Shown here: in pieces, positions 34,262-46,589 of the stretch
Numbering within the stretch: the first letter of the stretch is position 1
How the letters are laid out: every line of letters starts with the position of its first letter
Source: Glebionis coronaria
Taxonomy: Eukaryota > Streptophyta > Magnoliopsida > Asterales > Asteraceae
Length of the DNA stretch: 64,000 nt
Direction of reading: 5' to 3'
Assembly: GCA_025667525.1 (NCBI GenBank)
Contig: JANFOE010002235.1
Coordinates: 1 to 64,000 of the forward strand
The notes under the pieces: model-generated
Databases searched by the model: none
Seen by the model: the letters and a program-made list of their open reading frames with translations, nothing else
Told to the model about the DNA's origin: nothing
Position numbers and translations under genes: made by a program

Positions 34262-35365
34262 AAAATTGATGTCTATTGTGTCTTGTATATCCAGGGTTGC
34301 TTTATTGCTCTTGTTGTATTAATGTTAGTCAATGTTTCCATCATTTTTCATTCCACTGCTTTTGAACAAAGATTCCCCTGCTGTGGTTCATTCCCCTGCT
34401 AAAAGAGTTTTTCTCTTAAGTTGGGTTTGTTCTCTTTAAAAGTGGTTATATGTGGTTTTAGACTAACAATGTAGAGATCCAAATGGTGCATACTACACTC
34501 ATGGGTGAATCAGGTATATGCTCTATGTTTTAGGGGAGGTTAGGTCACACCTTTAGGACTGAGGGTATCCTTAGGATACTCATATATGATTCTAGATCAT
34601 ATCCATTGGTGAGTAAGGGTTCAGAATGATGAAGACTTGCTGCAAATCTTGTTAGAATTCTGAAACCTTGAGGCACTGTAATGTGTGCTTGTCCTTCTAT
34701 ATCAAAACAGCTTGTTGTTTAGGTACAGATGTGTGGTACACATTGCCAAGACTAAACTGACCATAGGTAAGGGAAAAGGTAGGGTTGGTGACTAGGGTAT
34801 GCTTATTTTCTTGGGTTGACCAGGTGCAGGGTGACTTATGTGTTAACTTTTTGTTCTTAGACCATTGCTGAATAGAGGACTCTTGAGTTTCTGTGTATCT
34901 ACCTTGTGTATACAAGGGTGTGCATTAGAGCAGAGCTAGTTAGCATTGGTCTCTCCATGATTAGTCTAATACCCCTAGGAAAGTTTCCCATGCTTTCACC
35001 TTTTGATTCCCCTGCTTAATCATCATTCCCCTGTTTGACCGTTGACCGACAATACCGTTACCCTGCTTATAGCCGTTGGGCCTGCTTGCTAAAATTTTGG
35101 TTAGGGAATATTTTTTTCTTTTCAAAAGATATTTAAGGAGCTTTCTTCGCTGATTGGTAATCTTTTCTTTATTATTTCAAACAAATTACTTTTTTATCAA
35201 GATTTATCTTTGATATTTTTGCAATTTGAAAATCCGGTCCAATCACAGCTCTTCAATTCGCCTTTAAAAACTTAATTCCCTTAACCAGCAGGTCCATCTC
35301 TCTCCTTCGATCAAATCCCACCTAACTCTCTCCATTATAACCTTCAAACATTTTCAACCTTTATC
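34262..35365 (+). other. C spacer between pol and the third ORF
   Basis: About 1.1 kb without a credible ORF. It contains at least six copies of the family motif: 34372, 34390, 35005, 35026, 35051 and 35070. It ends in a leader-like, pyrimidine-rich stretch (35290-35350) before the ATG at 35366, so it may hold a promoter or splice acceptor for the third ORF. That role is inference. Confidence 0.5.
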
Positions 35366-37090
35366 ATGCCTCTCAAAATTGCTGCTAATCATAATCAAAT
35401 TGATTTATTACATGATGAACCAGCAGAATTTGTTGATGTTGTGGCTTTTCTAAAATCCTCATATTTTAGAGTGGCTCTTCTGATCAACCCTAGGATTTAC
35501 ACCTCACACATTCAGCAGTTTTGGTCTAAATCAATGACCAAAACAGTGAATGGAGAGGTAACTATTCAAAGCACAGTAGATGGTCATCCCAAGGTGATTA
35601 CACTTGCCTCCATCAGAGACAAACTCATTCTAGATGATGAGGATAGGATAACCAACCTACCTGAGGCTGACATCTTTGAGGGTCTTGTTAAATTGGGGTA
35701 TACTCTTTCTGATGATCAAAAATGTAAGTTTGCTAAAGGTCAGTTTACCCCACATTGGAAATATTTGATTCATACAATTTTACAATGTTTGTCACCTAAA
35801 ACCACTGCTTTTAATGAATTTGGTAGTGAAATTACCTCTGCCCTGATCTGCTTAGCAACAGGGAGGAAGTACTGTTTTTCTCAAATGATTTTCAAAGGAA
35901 TGGTTAAAAATGTTACAAGCAATCCAAAATTTTGTATGTACCCAAGGTTTATAGAACTTTTGTTGAATATGAGTGAACATGGTCCTATAACACACAAAAA
36001 CTACTTTTCAGCAACCAAACATACTACTAAACTGTTCACCACACTCCTTGCACCATCTCCACAATTTTCTGGCAGGTCTATTCGACTCACTTCAATCATG
36101 ATGAAACAAATCAGACAGGAAGAAGCCAAAACAAAAACAGCCACACACAAACCTTCTAATTCCCCTGCCAAGAAACTACCCCCTGCCAGTACTCTACCCC
36201 CTGCTGATCCAAAACATGAAAGGAGGACTAAATCCAGGTTTGCCAGGTCTCCCTTGCCTGGTGAATCTTCACAAGTAGCAGATAGGAGAGCCTCCAAAAG
36301 GTTGGAGCACACTGAGGGTTTGGCTGCCACTACTGTCTCGTCCTCAAGGGGTGAGCAGGATAGTGACACCATCAGTAAGTCCTCTCCCTCACTCAATGAT
36401 ACCTAAAATGGGGAGAAATCCCCTTCTAGGGTTGAGAGCAGCATGCAACCAATGACCATTTTGGAATTGACGAATATGTGCATGAGCTTGAAAAAGAAGA
36501 ATGCACAACTTGTACAAACTGTCAAAAAGCAAGGTCTGGTTATCAATAATTTGGAAACCAGACTTGCTACACTTGAGGGGAGGAGAAAGCCTAAGCTTAT
36601 CATATCTACAGATGAGGATGCTTCCAAAGGGGAGGAAGTTCCTAATACAGAAGAATCTACTCAGTGGTATGAATATCCTGGTTGTCAAGGTTTAAAGCAA
36701 GGAAAGATAGCAAGTGCTGAGAAAGGGACTGAGAAAGGAAGTGCTGAGAAAGGAAGTGATAAGGGGAGTGCAACAAAAGAGATTGCTCAAACATTGCTAA
36801 CTATAGGCAATCAAGAAGAAGCCCCTACTTCAAAAATTTCCCATGCTATTGCTGATCCCACTGCTGTAAGTCATTCCCATGCTAAGCCTATCACTCAAAC
36901 TTTTGTTAGAAAGAATAGAAGGCAACCGGCTCAGAAAGGAATTACAATTAGAGAACCTGCACCTAAAGCCAAACCAGCACCAGCAGTGGATCCAAAAAAC
37001 AAGGGAAAGGGGATCATGGTTGAACAGCCCAAGAGGAAATACAAGCACAGAACTCCTGAACAACAAAGGGCTCAAGAAGAACATGATGCA
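35366..37090 (+). pseudogene. C third ORF, first part (unknown protein)
   Basis: It starts at ATG 35366. The N-terminal 210 residues hold conserved-looking blocks such as INPRIYTSHIQQFW, FTPHWKYLIHTILQCLSPKTTAFNEF and MYPRFIELLLN, which I know from an uncharacterised ORF downstream of copia pol in Asteraceae. I do not know its function. A basic, Ser/Pro-rich region follows, then a coiled-coil start (MSLKKKNAQLVQTVKKQ) and a Lys/Ala-rich low-complexity part. One in-frame TAA lies at 36404-36406. The frame is cut at 37090 by E and continues at 48210. Names given to such ORFs in databases are probably wrong. Confidence 0.7.
37086..37090 (+). other. Target-site duplication of E, left copy
   Basis: ATGCA, repeated at 48205-48209 outside the other LTR of E. 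Confidence 0.88.
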
Positions 37091-38708
37091 TAATAACTGA
37101 TTTTTGGTTAGTTAATAAAAAGGTTTGCTTTTGCAAGATCTTTCTTTGTGTTGCAAGTACCCAATTATATTTGTCGTTGTTTCGTTCTCGGTATCTTCTC
37201 GAATCGATCACGGTTCAAAGTGGAATTGTTGTAAATGGTGACAAAAAAGGGGGAGCTTTTGATCAATATCTACTAAAAAGATAAGTGCGAGAAGTAATAG
37301 AATTAAACTAAAAGAAATTAAAGCAATTAATAATAATAAAGCTGGAATTAAACTTAGAACAGTAAATACCTTAACAGCTGATTCGGAATAAAATCTTTTA
37401 CTCGGAATATTCAAAACTCATGCGGATAAACAAGCCTATGCAGAAAAACCCTTCATTCGGAATGCTCACTCATGCGGAATACTTCCTTCATTCGGAAAAT
37501 ATTGCTCATCCGGAATAAAATTCCTTGATCCGGAATAATTTAACTAACCCTTTATCCGGAATAAATTTGATTCGGAATATTTTAAGCAAACATGCTCATT
37601 CGGAATACTACTTTATTCGGAATAAAATAAAAAGAAACTCTTCATCCGGAATGATCAACTCATCCGGAATAACTTTAGTACTCACTTGATTCGGAATATT
37701 TTGCTTGACCCGGAATAAATGCTGATTTGGAATGAATGCTTCACCCGGAATATTAATTATTCCGAATGAAGACACTGACCCGGAATAATCTAGACAAAAT
37801 CGTTGATCCGGAATGTTTAACCCAAATCCTTCATTCGGAATCTGGGTTGGAACAGTAAGGAGACGAAGAACAGGGGAAACAACTTGATCACGAATTTAAC
37901 CAAAATCCACCAAGTTTTTAACCGAAACTTAAACCAATTTAACCACTAGTCATTTACCAATGATAATCATCAATCCAAGACAACAAAAACTCAAAACCCA
38001 CTTACTTTTGAAGATCAAACTCAATAAAATGAAACTTAGAACTTTGAATCAACAAGAGAAGAAAGAAAGATTAAATGGAAACTTGTATTAATGATTAAGA
38101 TTCAAACAAAAAAATGGAAAGATTAAACTTACAAGATTGTAAAAGAAATCAAAGAAAATGAAAACCACCAATCTCCTTAAGGGAGTTGGTTCCTACGAAC
38201 TAGGAAAGGAAATAACAGAAAAAAAACTAGTCTAAAATTTGTGAAGGGAAGGGTATTTATAGGGCTTGGCTTGGTTTGGTGAGTGGGCTTTCTCCCTTTC
38301 TTTTTGTCTTCTCGTCTTTTCAGAAAAGTTGACGTTTTCGATTTCGATTCGGGATTTGTCGACGAATAAATTCAACTCGTCTTTTAGTTTCTTCATTTAA
38401 TAGACTTGAGTTTCTTCGACATATGTAAATCTTCCATCTTTGGTCCTTTTCTTCGATAAATATTCAAATAGGCCCATTGACTTCAAATCTTTTGCATCTC
38501 ATGGACTATAGACTTCGTCTTTTCGTCTTTTTCTTCGATAAAACCCGTACAATCCCATGTTTTCTTCAATATTTATCCGGTTGGCTCTAAAAACACAACA
38601 AACACACAAACCACGCATAATTCCAAACAAATGACATTAAATACGCGTTTTGGTCTCGTTTTTAGCAAGAAATAAGTGGTAAAGGGATGGGTGTTTTCAC
38701 ACCTATCA
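37091..38708 (-). repeat. E 3' LTR
   Basis: On the minus strand it starts TGATAGGTGTGAAAACACC and ends AGTTATTA. The TSD fixes this unusual end, which is not CA. A TATA box CCTATAAATACC lies at about 38252-38263 (minus). About 23 copies of ATTCCGAAT or ATTCCGGAT (element sense) lie at 37380-37850, spaced 10-30 bp apart. Confidence 0.92.
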
Positions 38709-38722
38709 AATCCCCTACACTT
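38709..38722 (-). other. E polypurine tract
   Basis: The minus strand reads AAGTGTAGGGGATT, directly before the 3' LTR start TGATAGG. Confidence 0.75.
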
Positions 38723-40753
38723 AACCATTGTCATGCCCTCATGCAATGCTACAATTTTAAAGCACGGTCTACATTTCTCATCATAAATAACCCACCTTGG
38801 CCTTTATTAAATTCTAAACACTAACAAAACCAAAAGAACAAAATAAGTAAAGTATTTAAAGACTTACATTGGGGTTTTAGATTGTCATGAATGTTCATCA
38901 TTCTCAAGTTTCACGTTCCCCATACCAAGCTTAAAAACGAGATCATTGTTATTATAAGTTAGCAAACTAACACGAACTCATGTGGCCCAATTATTCACTT
39001 AGACTCCCTTATTCCTAGGTGTATCTCTTATATTTTATTTTTGTCTTGAATGATCACGAGGATGCATTGTTTGACTTATTTCGATAGTTATTTAGGCTGA
39101 AAACAAAGTGGGACGATTTGATCAATAGTTAGCTAAAGGACAAAATCTTTTAAAACTGCTTCTCGGGACCTCATAAAGTTCATATCTTGGCATAACTCGC
39201 TTCACGATTTGAGACCTTTCTCGGACCGATATTTGGCAGCGACTTCATACTTCGAATCTTTGAGAGACGTTCTTGAAATTATGGTCTTCTCTTCATAATA
39301 GGAATTTCTTCACTTGAAGTTTTGAGAGATTCTTCATCTTTGGACCACGACTTCTTTCATTTTTCTCCAATCTTTATTTTGGACTTTGATATACAACGAT
39401 CCGCCTCCTTTTAGGACTTGGATCTATTTATCCTCATACCTTGCTAGGGTCTTTTCGGATAGACTTCTCCATGACTTTTGGGGAGTTTTTGCTTTTCGTC
39501 GTGTGTCTCGATCCTTCATATTGATTTTCGATAAATGATTCTTCACATCACTTTTGGATCTTTAGCAACAAAATGTAGCCCTCATGTCTTGTTAGGACCT
39601 TTTCGGACTCGCCAATCTTTGCATCCCGCTTCAATAAGTTATGCCTTGGCTATGAACTCTAATTAATACCGAGCAACTTTTAAACGATCTTGGGCTAGAA
39701 GCTAAGTAACTTTTCAAATCGTACAACCTTATTTATTGCAGATAAATTTATTAACAAGCGATGGGAGAATAGGCTTATAATCAACTCACATAAATTCACG
39801 AAAGAATACCAAACTTATAATTGACTCTATCATCTCTCGTTCTCCACAATTTAAAATCTCAAAGAATGAGACTCGTGGATACTTAGCCAATTAAATCAAA
39901 GTTTTGGGTTTTCGAGTCGCCTATAGGATCTTGCATCTTCTTAGACTCTTTCAAGTTTAGAATTTGCGTTTTTAAGTTCCCTTGATAAACGACTCTCTAG
40001 GATCATTTATAGGAACTTGCAAAAAGTTCTTGTCCTTAACCCGTGAGAGTTAAGACTTTCGCGTTTTAAAGCTCCTTATATAAAAGCCTAGCAAAACTTG
40101 ACTTAAACACGTTAAGGATACTAGCTAGAGTAAACTTAAATAAGTAAACTCGGGTTGAGTCAAAATATTCACGACTTTGAAAATTTAAAACCACTTTATT
40201 GAAATTTTATTCTAGCAAGGAGAGAAAATAAACATAACAAAGGAAAATGCAACTATACAACTAGGCCAAAATAGATTAAAATTTTTTAAAAATGTCGAAA
40301 AATCGAATTTTCCGGTTAAATGAAGGCATTTTAATGGAAAAGTCCACTTAAAACTTCGATAGAAGTCTCCCCTACACTTAATATAAACATTGTCCTCAAT
40401 GTTTAAGCATGTGGGAAAAGTCTCCCCTACACTTATGACATTTTTCACGTTGGTTAAATCAAGTTAAGGAGGAGACAACTAAAGTGATCAATTTCAAAGG
40501 TGAGTATGAAGAAGATTGAATCACGATAGTTAAGAGATAGAACCGGATTTGCGGATAACATGGGAGCACGGTTCTTCAAAGATTCCAAGAGTGCACTTAT
40601 CCCTGTAATCACATCACCATACAAACACAAGCAACCTATATAGCTCCCCCTACACTTAGGATGAAAAACGGGAAAGGGGGATAGATACTCGGGTTGCCTC
40701 CCGAGGAGCGCTTGTTTTTGTTAACCGAGTCACGAGCCTGACTCGGTCCCGAA
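38723..40753 (-). other. E untranslated region between integrase and PPT
   Basis: Two kilobases with no credible ORF, where some Athila elements carry an env-like gene. None is recognisable here. Near the integrase end it has three further copies of the PPT word AAGTGTAGGGG (see next entry). Confidence 0.65.
40368..40658 (-). repeat. Extra PPT-like copies in E
   Basis: TAAGTGTAGGGGA (minus) occurs at 40368-40380 and 40423-40435, and TAAGTGTAGGGGG at 40646-40658. Between the first two lies a short hairpin, AACATTG-TCCT-CAATGTT (40387-40404). They copy the true PPT at 38709-38722. Confidence 0.7.
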
Positions 40754-43239
40754 CTAATTCATGGGAAACGTGGTGAGGGATGGAATCATCTCATGAGAGA
40801 TTTCCTCACCAAAGTACAACTTCAAACGCTGGCCATTCACCTTAAAATTGGGCCCATTTGGCTGAGAAAGCTCAATGGTGCCATAGGGAAAGACATTGGC
40901 GATGGTGAATGGACCAGACCAGCGGCTCTTCAATCGAGAGTTAAAAAGTAAGACTTGATCACCAACGTGGAACTCTCGGTTCTTAATTCTAGCATCGTGG
41001 ATAATCTTGGTCTTCTCCTTGTAGATCAATGAGTTCTCGTAAGCTTCATTCCTCAATTCATGTAGCTCGTTGAGTTGAATCTTGCGAAGATCACCGGCTT
41101 TGTTGATGTCGAAGTTAGCCCACTTCAAGGCCCAGTATGCCTTATGTTCCAGCTCGATGGGGAGGTGGCATGCTTTCCCGTACACAAGACGATAAGGTTT
41201 ACAACCAATCGGTGTCTTATAGGCGGTACGGAAAGCCCACAGAGCATCATCAAGTTTATCGGCCCATGAGGCACGATGCTCTACCACAGTACGTTCCAAA
41301 ATTCGCTTCAATCCACGGTTGGATATCTCGGCTTGACCGTTGGTTTGAGGATGATAAGCGGTGGAAAGACGGTGATTGACACCATACTTAGCCATGACTC
41401 TTGCAAATTGATCATTGCAAAAATGAGTCCCGCGATCACTGATTATAGCACGAGGAACCACCGAATCGAGCAAACAGTTGTTTCAAGAAATTACAAACCA
41501 CCCTCGCGTCGTTAGTGGGTAAAGCTTTGGCTTCAACCCATTTAGAAAGGTAGTCAACGGCGACAAGGATGTATTTGTTTCCTTTAGAAGAAGGGAATGG
41601 CCCCATAAAGTCGATGCCCCATACATCAAAGATTTCACATTCTTGTATGAAATTTTGAGGCATCTCATCTTTATGTGTGATCTTGCCTTGTTTTTGGCAA
41701 GCATCACAATGTTTAACCATCTCGATAAATGGTGGGCCAATAAAATCCCGAGTCAAACACTTTTTTGGCGGTGTAGTTGGGACCAAAGTGACCACCGGTG
41801 GGTCCTTTATGGCAAGCCTTGAGAATGTCCAAAGCGGCCGGTCCGTCAACACATCGGCAAATAATCAAATCAGCACATTGTTTGAAGAGAAAAGGGTCAT
41901 CCCAAAAGTAAGTCTTAACATCATTCAAGAACTTCTTCTTTTGTTGGAATGTTAACCCTTTGATGAGAACACCACCCGCTAAGTAGTTTGCAATGTCGGC
42001 AAACCACGGGGTGTCATCCAGATTGAGATTTCTAGACATTAAGGTCAAAAGGGGAAAAGAGTCATTGATCTCTTTGTTCGGATGATCCCCTTGATATGGA
42101 TCCTCAAGTCTACTTAGATGATCCGCGGCTAGGTTTTCGGCTCCCTTCTTGTCACGAATTTCAATGTTGAATTATTGAAAGAGTAAAACCCAGCGAAGTA
42201 GTCTTGGCTTAGAGTCGTGCTTAGTCATCAAGTACTTCAACGCGGAATGGTCCGTGTATACGATGATGGTGGATAAAACAAGATAGGGGCGAAATTTTTC
42301 AAAAGCATAGACAACAGCTAAAAGCTCTTTTTCGGTTGTCGTATAATGCAATTGAGCCCCCGTCATTGTCTTGCTAGCATAATGGATTGGTTGGAAGTGT
42401 TTATTCACTCTTTGGCCCAAAACCGCTCTAATAGCAAAGTCGCTAGCATCGCACATCAACTCAAAGGGTAGCTCCCAATTAGGGGTAACCAAGACTGGTG
42501 CCTTAGTTAGCTTATCCTTAAGAAGATTGAAGGCTTCGATACACTCTTTAGAAAAGATAAAAGGAGTATCTTTTTCCAAGAGGTGGGTCATCAGGCGAGC
42601 GATTTTAGAGAAATCCTGAATGAATCAACGATAGAAGCCCGCATGACCCAGAAAACTTCTCACACCCTTCACGGTTGAAGGTGGAGGTAATTTGGCTATG
42701 ACATCCACTTTAGCACGGTCGACTTCAAGACCGGCTTTTGAAATTTTGTGTCCTAGCACAATGCCTTCTTTTACTATAAAATGGCATTTTTCCCAATTGA
42801 GAACAAGGCGAGTGTCTTCACACCGCTTAAGCATACGTTCTAAATTGGCAAGGCAAGAAGAGAAGGAATCCCTAAAGACCGAGAAATCATCCATGAAGAC
42901 TTCCATGGTTTACTCAACCATGTCATGGAAGATAGCCAACATGCACCTTTGGAAAGTCCCGGGGGCATTGCATAAGCCAAAAGGCATTCTTTTGTAGGCA
43001 AATGTGCCATAGGGACAAGTGAATATTGTCTTCTATTAATCTTGGGGATCGATGGGTATTTGGAAATAACCCGAGAAACCATCTAGAAAGCAGTAATATT
43101 CATTACCCGCTAAACGTTCAAGCATTTTGTCCATAAAAGGAAGAGGGAAATGATCCTTTCTCGTGGCATCATTGAGTTTGCGATAGTCTATACAAACTCT
43201 CCACCCACTAACGAGACGTGTAGGAATCAACTCGTTGTT
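40754..43239 (-). pseudogene. E pol: reverse transcriptase, RNase H, integrase
   Basis: RT begins upstream in the gag frame and goes on after a TAA at 43240 with CIDYRKLNDATRKDHFPLPF, GFSGYFQIPIDPQD, two adjacent stops (TAA TAG near 43035), and FMDD at 42882-42896, which is intact. Another TAA lies just before it (near 42908), and a TGA lies after GHAGFYR (near 42625). RNase H shows MCDASDFAIRAVLGQR and YTDHSALKYL, with a TAA at 42172. Integrase shows [29 protein letters not shown] and [13 protein letters not shown], so D, D and E are kept. A frameshift near 41455 follows LFARFG. Several of the stops look like single C-to-T or G-to-T changes. Confidence 0.9.
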
Positions 43240-46200
43240 TTAATTGGGCACGACGGTGATTCCGCCTTTCTTAGGCACACAATGGACTGGACTAACCCAT
43301 GGTGAATCCGAGATAGGATAAATCATGCCCGCATCAAGAAGTTTGATAACCTCTCTTTTGATAACGTCTTGGATTTTAGGATTCACCCTTCGTTGGCTTT
43401 GAATTGTGGGCTTAAAGTCGTCCTCCATGAGAATTTTATGTGTGCAAAAGTGAGGATCAATTTCGCGAATATCAGAGATTTTCCAAGCGATAGCTCTTTT
43501 ATGTTTCTTAAGAACTTCAATGAGACGAGTTTTCTCATCGGCTTTTAAGTCCTTCGCAATGATAACGGGAAGTTGATCAATGCCTTTTAAGAAAACATAC
43601 TCGAGATGAGGAGGTAGGTCCTTAAGCTCAAGAGTAGGAGGATCCTCAATAGATGGTGTAACTAACGATGGATCATCATTAGTCACCTCTTTAGGAGAAG
43701 AAGGAGAAAACGGGTCTTCATTGAGAAGTTTCTCAATTGTACGAATGTCTTCATCCCAATCGGTGGGAGAATCATCATACTTAAGATCGAGAGGACCCAA
43801 GCTAGCTTCAAAATCATCCAAGTCACTTTCTCCAAAAGGAGTCAATGACGGAGCAATTGAGGCAACGGTCTCAACATTGGGTAGAGAAGAGAGAGTACTT
43901 TTGCAAGCACAATGAAAGTGTTCTTCACAAGCCTCATCGAGAACATCAATAGCCATAACACTCTCATATGAATAAGGTTGCTTAGAAATCTTACCCATGT
44001 TGAAGACAATTTTATCGTCACCAACTCTCATGATTATTTCGCCCGCGGCTACATCAATGAGAGTGCGACCGGTCCTCAAGAAGGGACGTCCAACGATTAA
44101 TGGAACACGAGGATCCATCTCGTAGTCAACGACAACAAAATCCGCCGGGAAGGTGAATTTGTCAACGCCAACGAAGACGTATTCGGCTATCCCCACTGGA
44201 TAAGCAACCGTACGGTTGGCTAATTCCAAAGTCATTTTGGTGGGGACTAGCTCGGGGAGAGATAATTGCTTCCAAACACTTAAAGGCATTAAGTTTATAC
44301 TGGCACCTAGATCGGCTAGGGCCATGCAATTCTCTACTCCTGGGAAGTTGTAAGGAATTAAGAAGCGACCCGGATCACCAAGTTTGGTGGGCAATTTCCT
44401 TAAGAGAACGGCGGAGCAATTCTCATTAAGTTGGGTCTGAGAAATGTCAAGAAGCTTCTCCTTGTCACTTAGAAGATCTTTAAACATCTTCGCATATTTA
44501 GGCATGTGAGCGAGAGCCTCGGTAAAGGAGATGTTAAAATTCAATTGTTTAAACATTTTGAGAAAGTTTGAAACTTGAATATCATCCTTTCTCTTTTGCT
44601 TCTCTTTCCTCAACCTTGAAGGATAAGGTATATTGGATGAAGAGGAAGGCTTTAGGGGAGTAGGATCACTCACAACCACATGTGGTGGGGGAATGGGGGT
44701 AGAAGGCAAAGGAGGTGAGGAAAGTTGCTCTTTTTCCTTGTTCACAATCACAGGTGGAGGTGTAGGAAGCTCGGGTTCCGTATAACCTTTTCCACTACGA
44801 GTGGTGATTGCTTTCATCTCCCCTCTTGGATTCGCAACGGTGTTACTCGGAAGAGTACCCGAAGAAGAGGGTTGATTACCTTGGAAGAGCGAACCGATCA
44901 TATCACGTATGTTAACCGCTTGAGTGCTGAAAGAGTCTCTCATGTCTGCACGAATATCATTGCTTTGTTTCGCCATGTCATTCCTTAGCTCGGCTCGAAT
45001 ATCGCTCCCTTGTTTCGCCATTTCTCCCTTCAAGTTGACGAATTGACTCTGAAGATTTGTCACCATCTCTCTATTAGTCCTCATGAACGTCTCGACGTCT
45101 TGATTCAATGCCATCGGTTGATTGAGAGGTGGAGCTTGGTAAGCTTGAGAATTTCCTTGAGGTGGGTATGGGTTTCTTTGGGATTGATATTGATTGTTAG
45201 CACGAGGTTGGGATTGGTTGTTTCGGTTATAGCTTTGTTGTTGGTTTTGGTTTGGAGGAGGAAAACCGGGTGGAGCAAGATAGTTGTTTGAACGATAACT
45301 TATCAAGCTACGGTCTCCTTGAGGACGAGCTTGATAGCCTCCCGTAGGATAAGTACCGTATGCCGCGTTAACGTTTTCAGAAAAATTGCCTTGAGTAGAA
45401 GGACAATCATTGTAAGAATGAGGACCACCACATGTGTCACAAGAAATAGCAACGGCTTTAGCTTGTTGAAAGTGGTTTGTGGCCATGGTCATGTAATTCT
45501 TGTTCATCTCCGCGATTTGTCGGGTAAGTTCGGTAATCTCGGGATTGGAAGTAGTAAGAGAAAGATTGACTCTCGGGTTAGATCTTGAGGATGCGGATGA
45601 ATCCCAATTCTTGTGGTGAGTAGTCATGTTTTCAATCAACTCTCTACACTCCTCCGGTCTCCTTTTCATAAAAGTACCACCGGCGGCGGCGTTGATCGTG
45701 TCACGATCACGAAAAGTGAGACCATTGTAGAAAGTATCAATGAGAGTGACGGGGAGCATGTTGTGATTTGGACAACGGTCGATCAAATCATTGTATCGTT
45801 CGCAAGCATTAAAGAGCGATTCATCATTGTCTTGCATGAATCCACTAATTTGGTTACGAAGGCTCGTGACCATGTATGGTGGGAAGTAGCGCGACAAAAA
45901 GCGTTGAGTCATGTCGTCCCAAGTATGAATAGAATTCTTTGGGAGACGGTCAAACCATTTTTCGGCATGGTGAGAAAGCGAGTGTGGAAATAGTTGGAGG
46001 CGAAGTTCATCCATAGAAACACCGGGCGACTTCATGCTTTGGGTGATGGTAATGAATTTGTCGAGGTGTTTGTTGGCATCATCATCCGGAATTCCGCGAA
46101 ATGGGTTAGTTTGCACTTGTTGGATCATGTGATGCTTCAACGAAAACTCCTGAGCCTTGATATGCATCGGCGCAATCGGGCCTCCACGTCCGTTCATCGT

Positions 46201-46380
46201 AGGTTGGCATAGCTCCTCCATGGTTCGTAGGTCGGGTAGGGGTGGATTATTCATGTTGGGGTGGGGTGGATTATTATTGTTGGGGAGGGGTGGATTATTA
46301 TTGTTGTTGTTGTGTACACCGTCCATGTCTAAATCTTCGAGAGTCTCGGGCTCTGAATAAGACGTTGATCGAGTACGCAT
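43240..46380 (-). CDS. E gag-protease (with start of RT), 1046 codons open
   Basis: It starts at ATG 46380 (MRTRSTSYSEPETLEDLDMD). An Asn/Pro-rich N-terminus is followed by the gag core (LFPHSLSHHAEKWFDRLP, FLSRYFPPYMVTSLRNQI, FYNGLTFRDRDTINAAAGG) and a zinc knuckle CDTCGGPHSYNDC (CX2CX3HX4C). Then come a Gln/Asn-rich tail, ITTRSGKGY, and the protease with DLGAS in LADLGASINLMP and IVGRPFL. The RT N-terminus runs to KKGGITVVPN, where a TAA stands in place of the usual Glu codon. The gag and protease parts look intact, so this product could still be made if the LTR is active. No gag/pro stop is seen, so the element would use one polyprotein frame. Confidence 0.88.
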   Translation of the reverse strand: MRTRSTSYSEPETLEDLDMDGVHNNNNNNPPLPNNNNPPHPNMNNPPLPDLRTMEELCQPTMNGRGGPIAPMHIKAQEFSLKHHMIQQVQTNPFRGIPDDDANKHLDKFITITQSMKSPGVSMDELRLQLFPHSLSHHAEKWFDRLPKNSIHTWDDMTQRFLSRYFPPYMVTSLRNQISGFMQDNDESLFNACERYNDLIDRCPNHNMLPVTLIDTFYNGLTFRDRDTINAAAGGTFMKRRPEECRELIENMTTHHKNWDSSASSRSNPRVNLSLTTSNPEITELTRQIAEMNKNYMTMATNHFQQAKAVAISCDTCGGPHSYNDCPSTQGNFSENVNAAYGTYPTGGYQARPQGDRSLISYRSNNYLAPPGFPPPNQNQQQSYNRNNQSQPRANNQYQSQRNPYPPQGNSQAYQAPPLNQPMALNQDVETFMRTNREMVTNLQSQFVNLKGEMAKQGSDIRAELRNDMAKQSNDIRADMRDSFSTQAVNIRDMIGSLFQGNQPSSSGTLPSNTVANPRGEMKAITTRSGKGYTEPELPTPPPVIVNKEKEQLSSPPLPSTPIPPPHVVVSDPTPLKPSSSSNIPYPSRLRKEKQKRKDDIQVSNFLKMFKQLNFNISFTEALAHMPKYAKMFKDLLSDKEKLLDISQTQLNENCSAVLLRKLPTKLGDPGRFLIPYNFPGVENCMALADLGASINLMPLSVWKQLSLPELVPTKMTLELANRTVAYPVGIAEYVFVGVDKFTFPADFVVVDYEMDPRVPLIVGRPFLRTGRTLIDVAAGEIIMRVGDDKIVFNMGKISKQPYSYESVMAIDVLDEACEEHFHCACKSTLSSLPNVETVASIAPSLTPFGESDLDDFEASLGPLDLKYDDSPTDWDEDIRTIEKLLNEDPFSPSSPKEVTNDDPSLVTPSIEDPPTLELKDLPPHLEYVFLKGIDQLPVIIAKDLKADEKTRLIEVLKKHKRAIAWKISDIREIDPHFCTHKILMEDDFKPTIQSQRRVNPKIQDVIKREVIKLLDAGMIYPISDSPWVSPVHCVPKKGGITVVPN

Positions 46381-46569
46381 ACACTAAAAATAAAATGCAA
46401 GAGAAAATATTTTTAGGTTTATAGGTTTTTTTTAATGTTTTTGTATTTTTGAAAATTTTATATTTTTATGGGTTTTTTGAAAATTTTTGTGCTTGAAAAT
46501 AACGTTCCCGAAAGAACGGATCCCAAAATCCAATTTTTCTCACAAGAAACCGTTGATCCTTACGAAAAG

Positions 46570-46586
46570 ATCCGGCAGCGGCGCCA
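46570..46586 (-). other. E primer-binding site (tRNA-Asp type)
   Basis: The minus strand reads TGGCGCCGCTGCCGGAT, three bases after the LTR end. The first 15 bases fit tRNA-Asp. Confidence 0.85.
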
Positions 46587-46589
46587 TTT

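Noticed and set aside
37380..37850. Regularly recurring word that could suggest a CRISPR array
   Set aside because: The repeat core is only 8-9 bp, the spacers are 10-30 bp and irregular, and it lies in both LTRs of a plant retrotransposon.
38723..40753. An env-like gene in E
   Set aside because: No frame longer than about 80 codons, no signal peptide or membrane segment, and no recognised motif.
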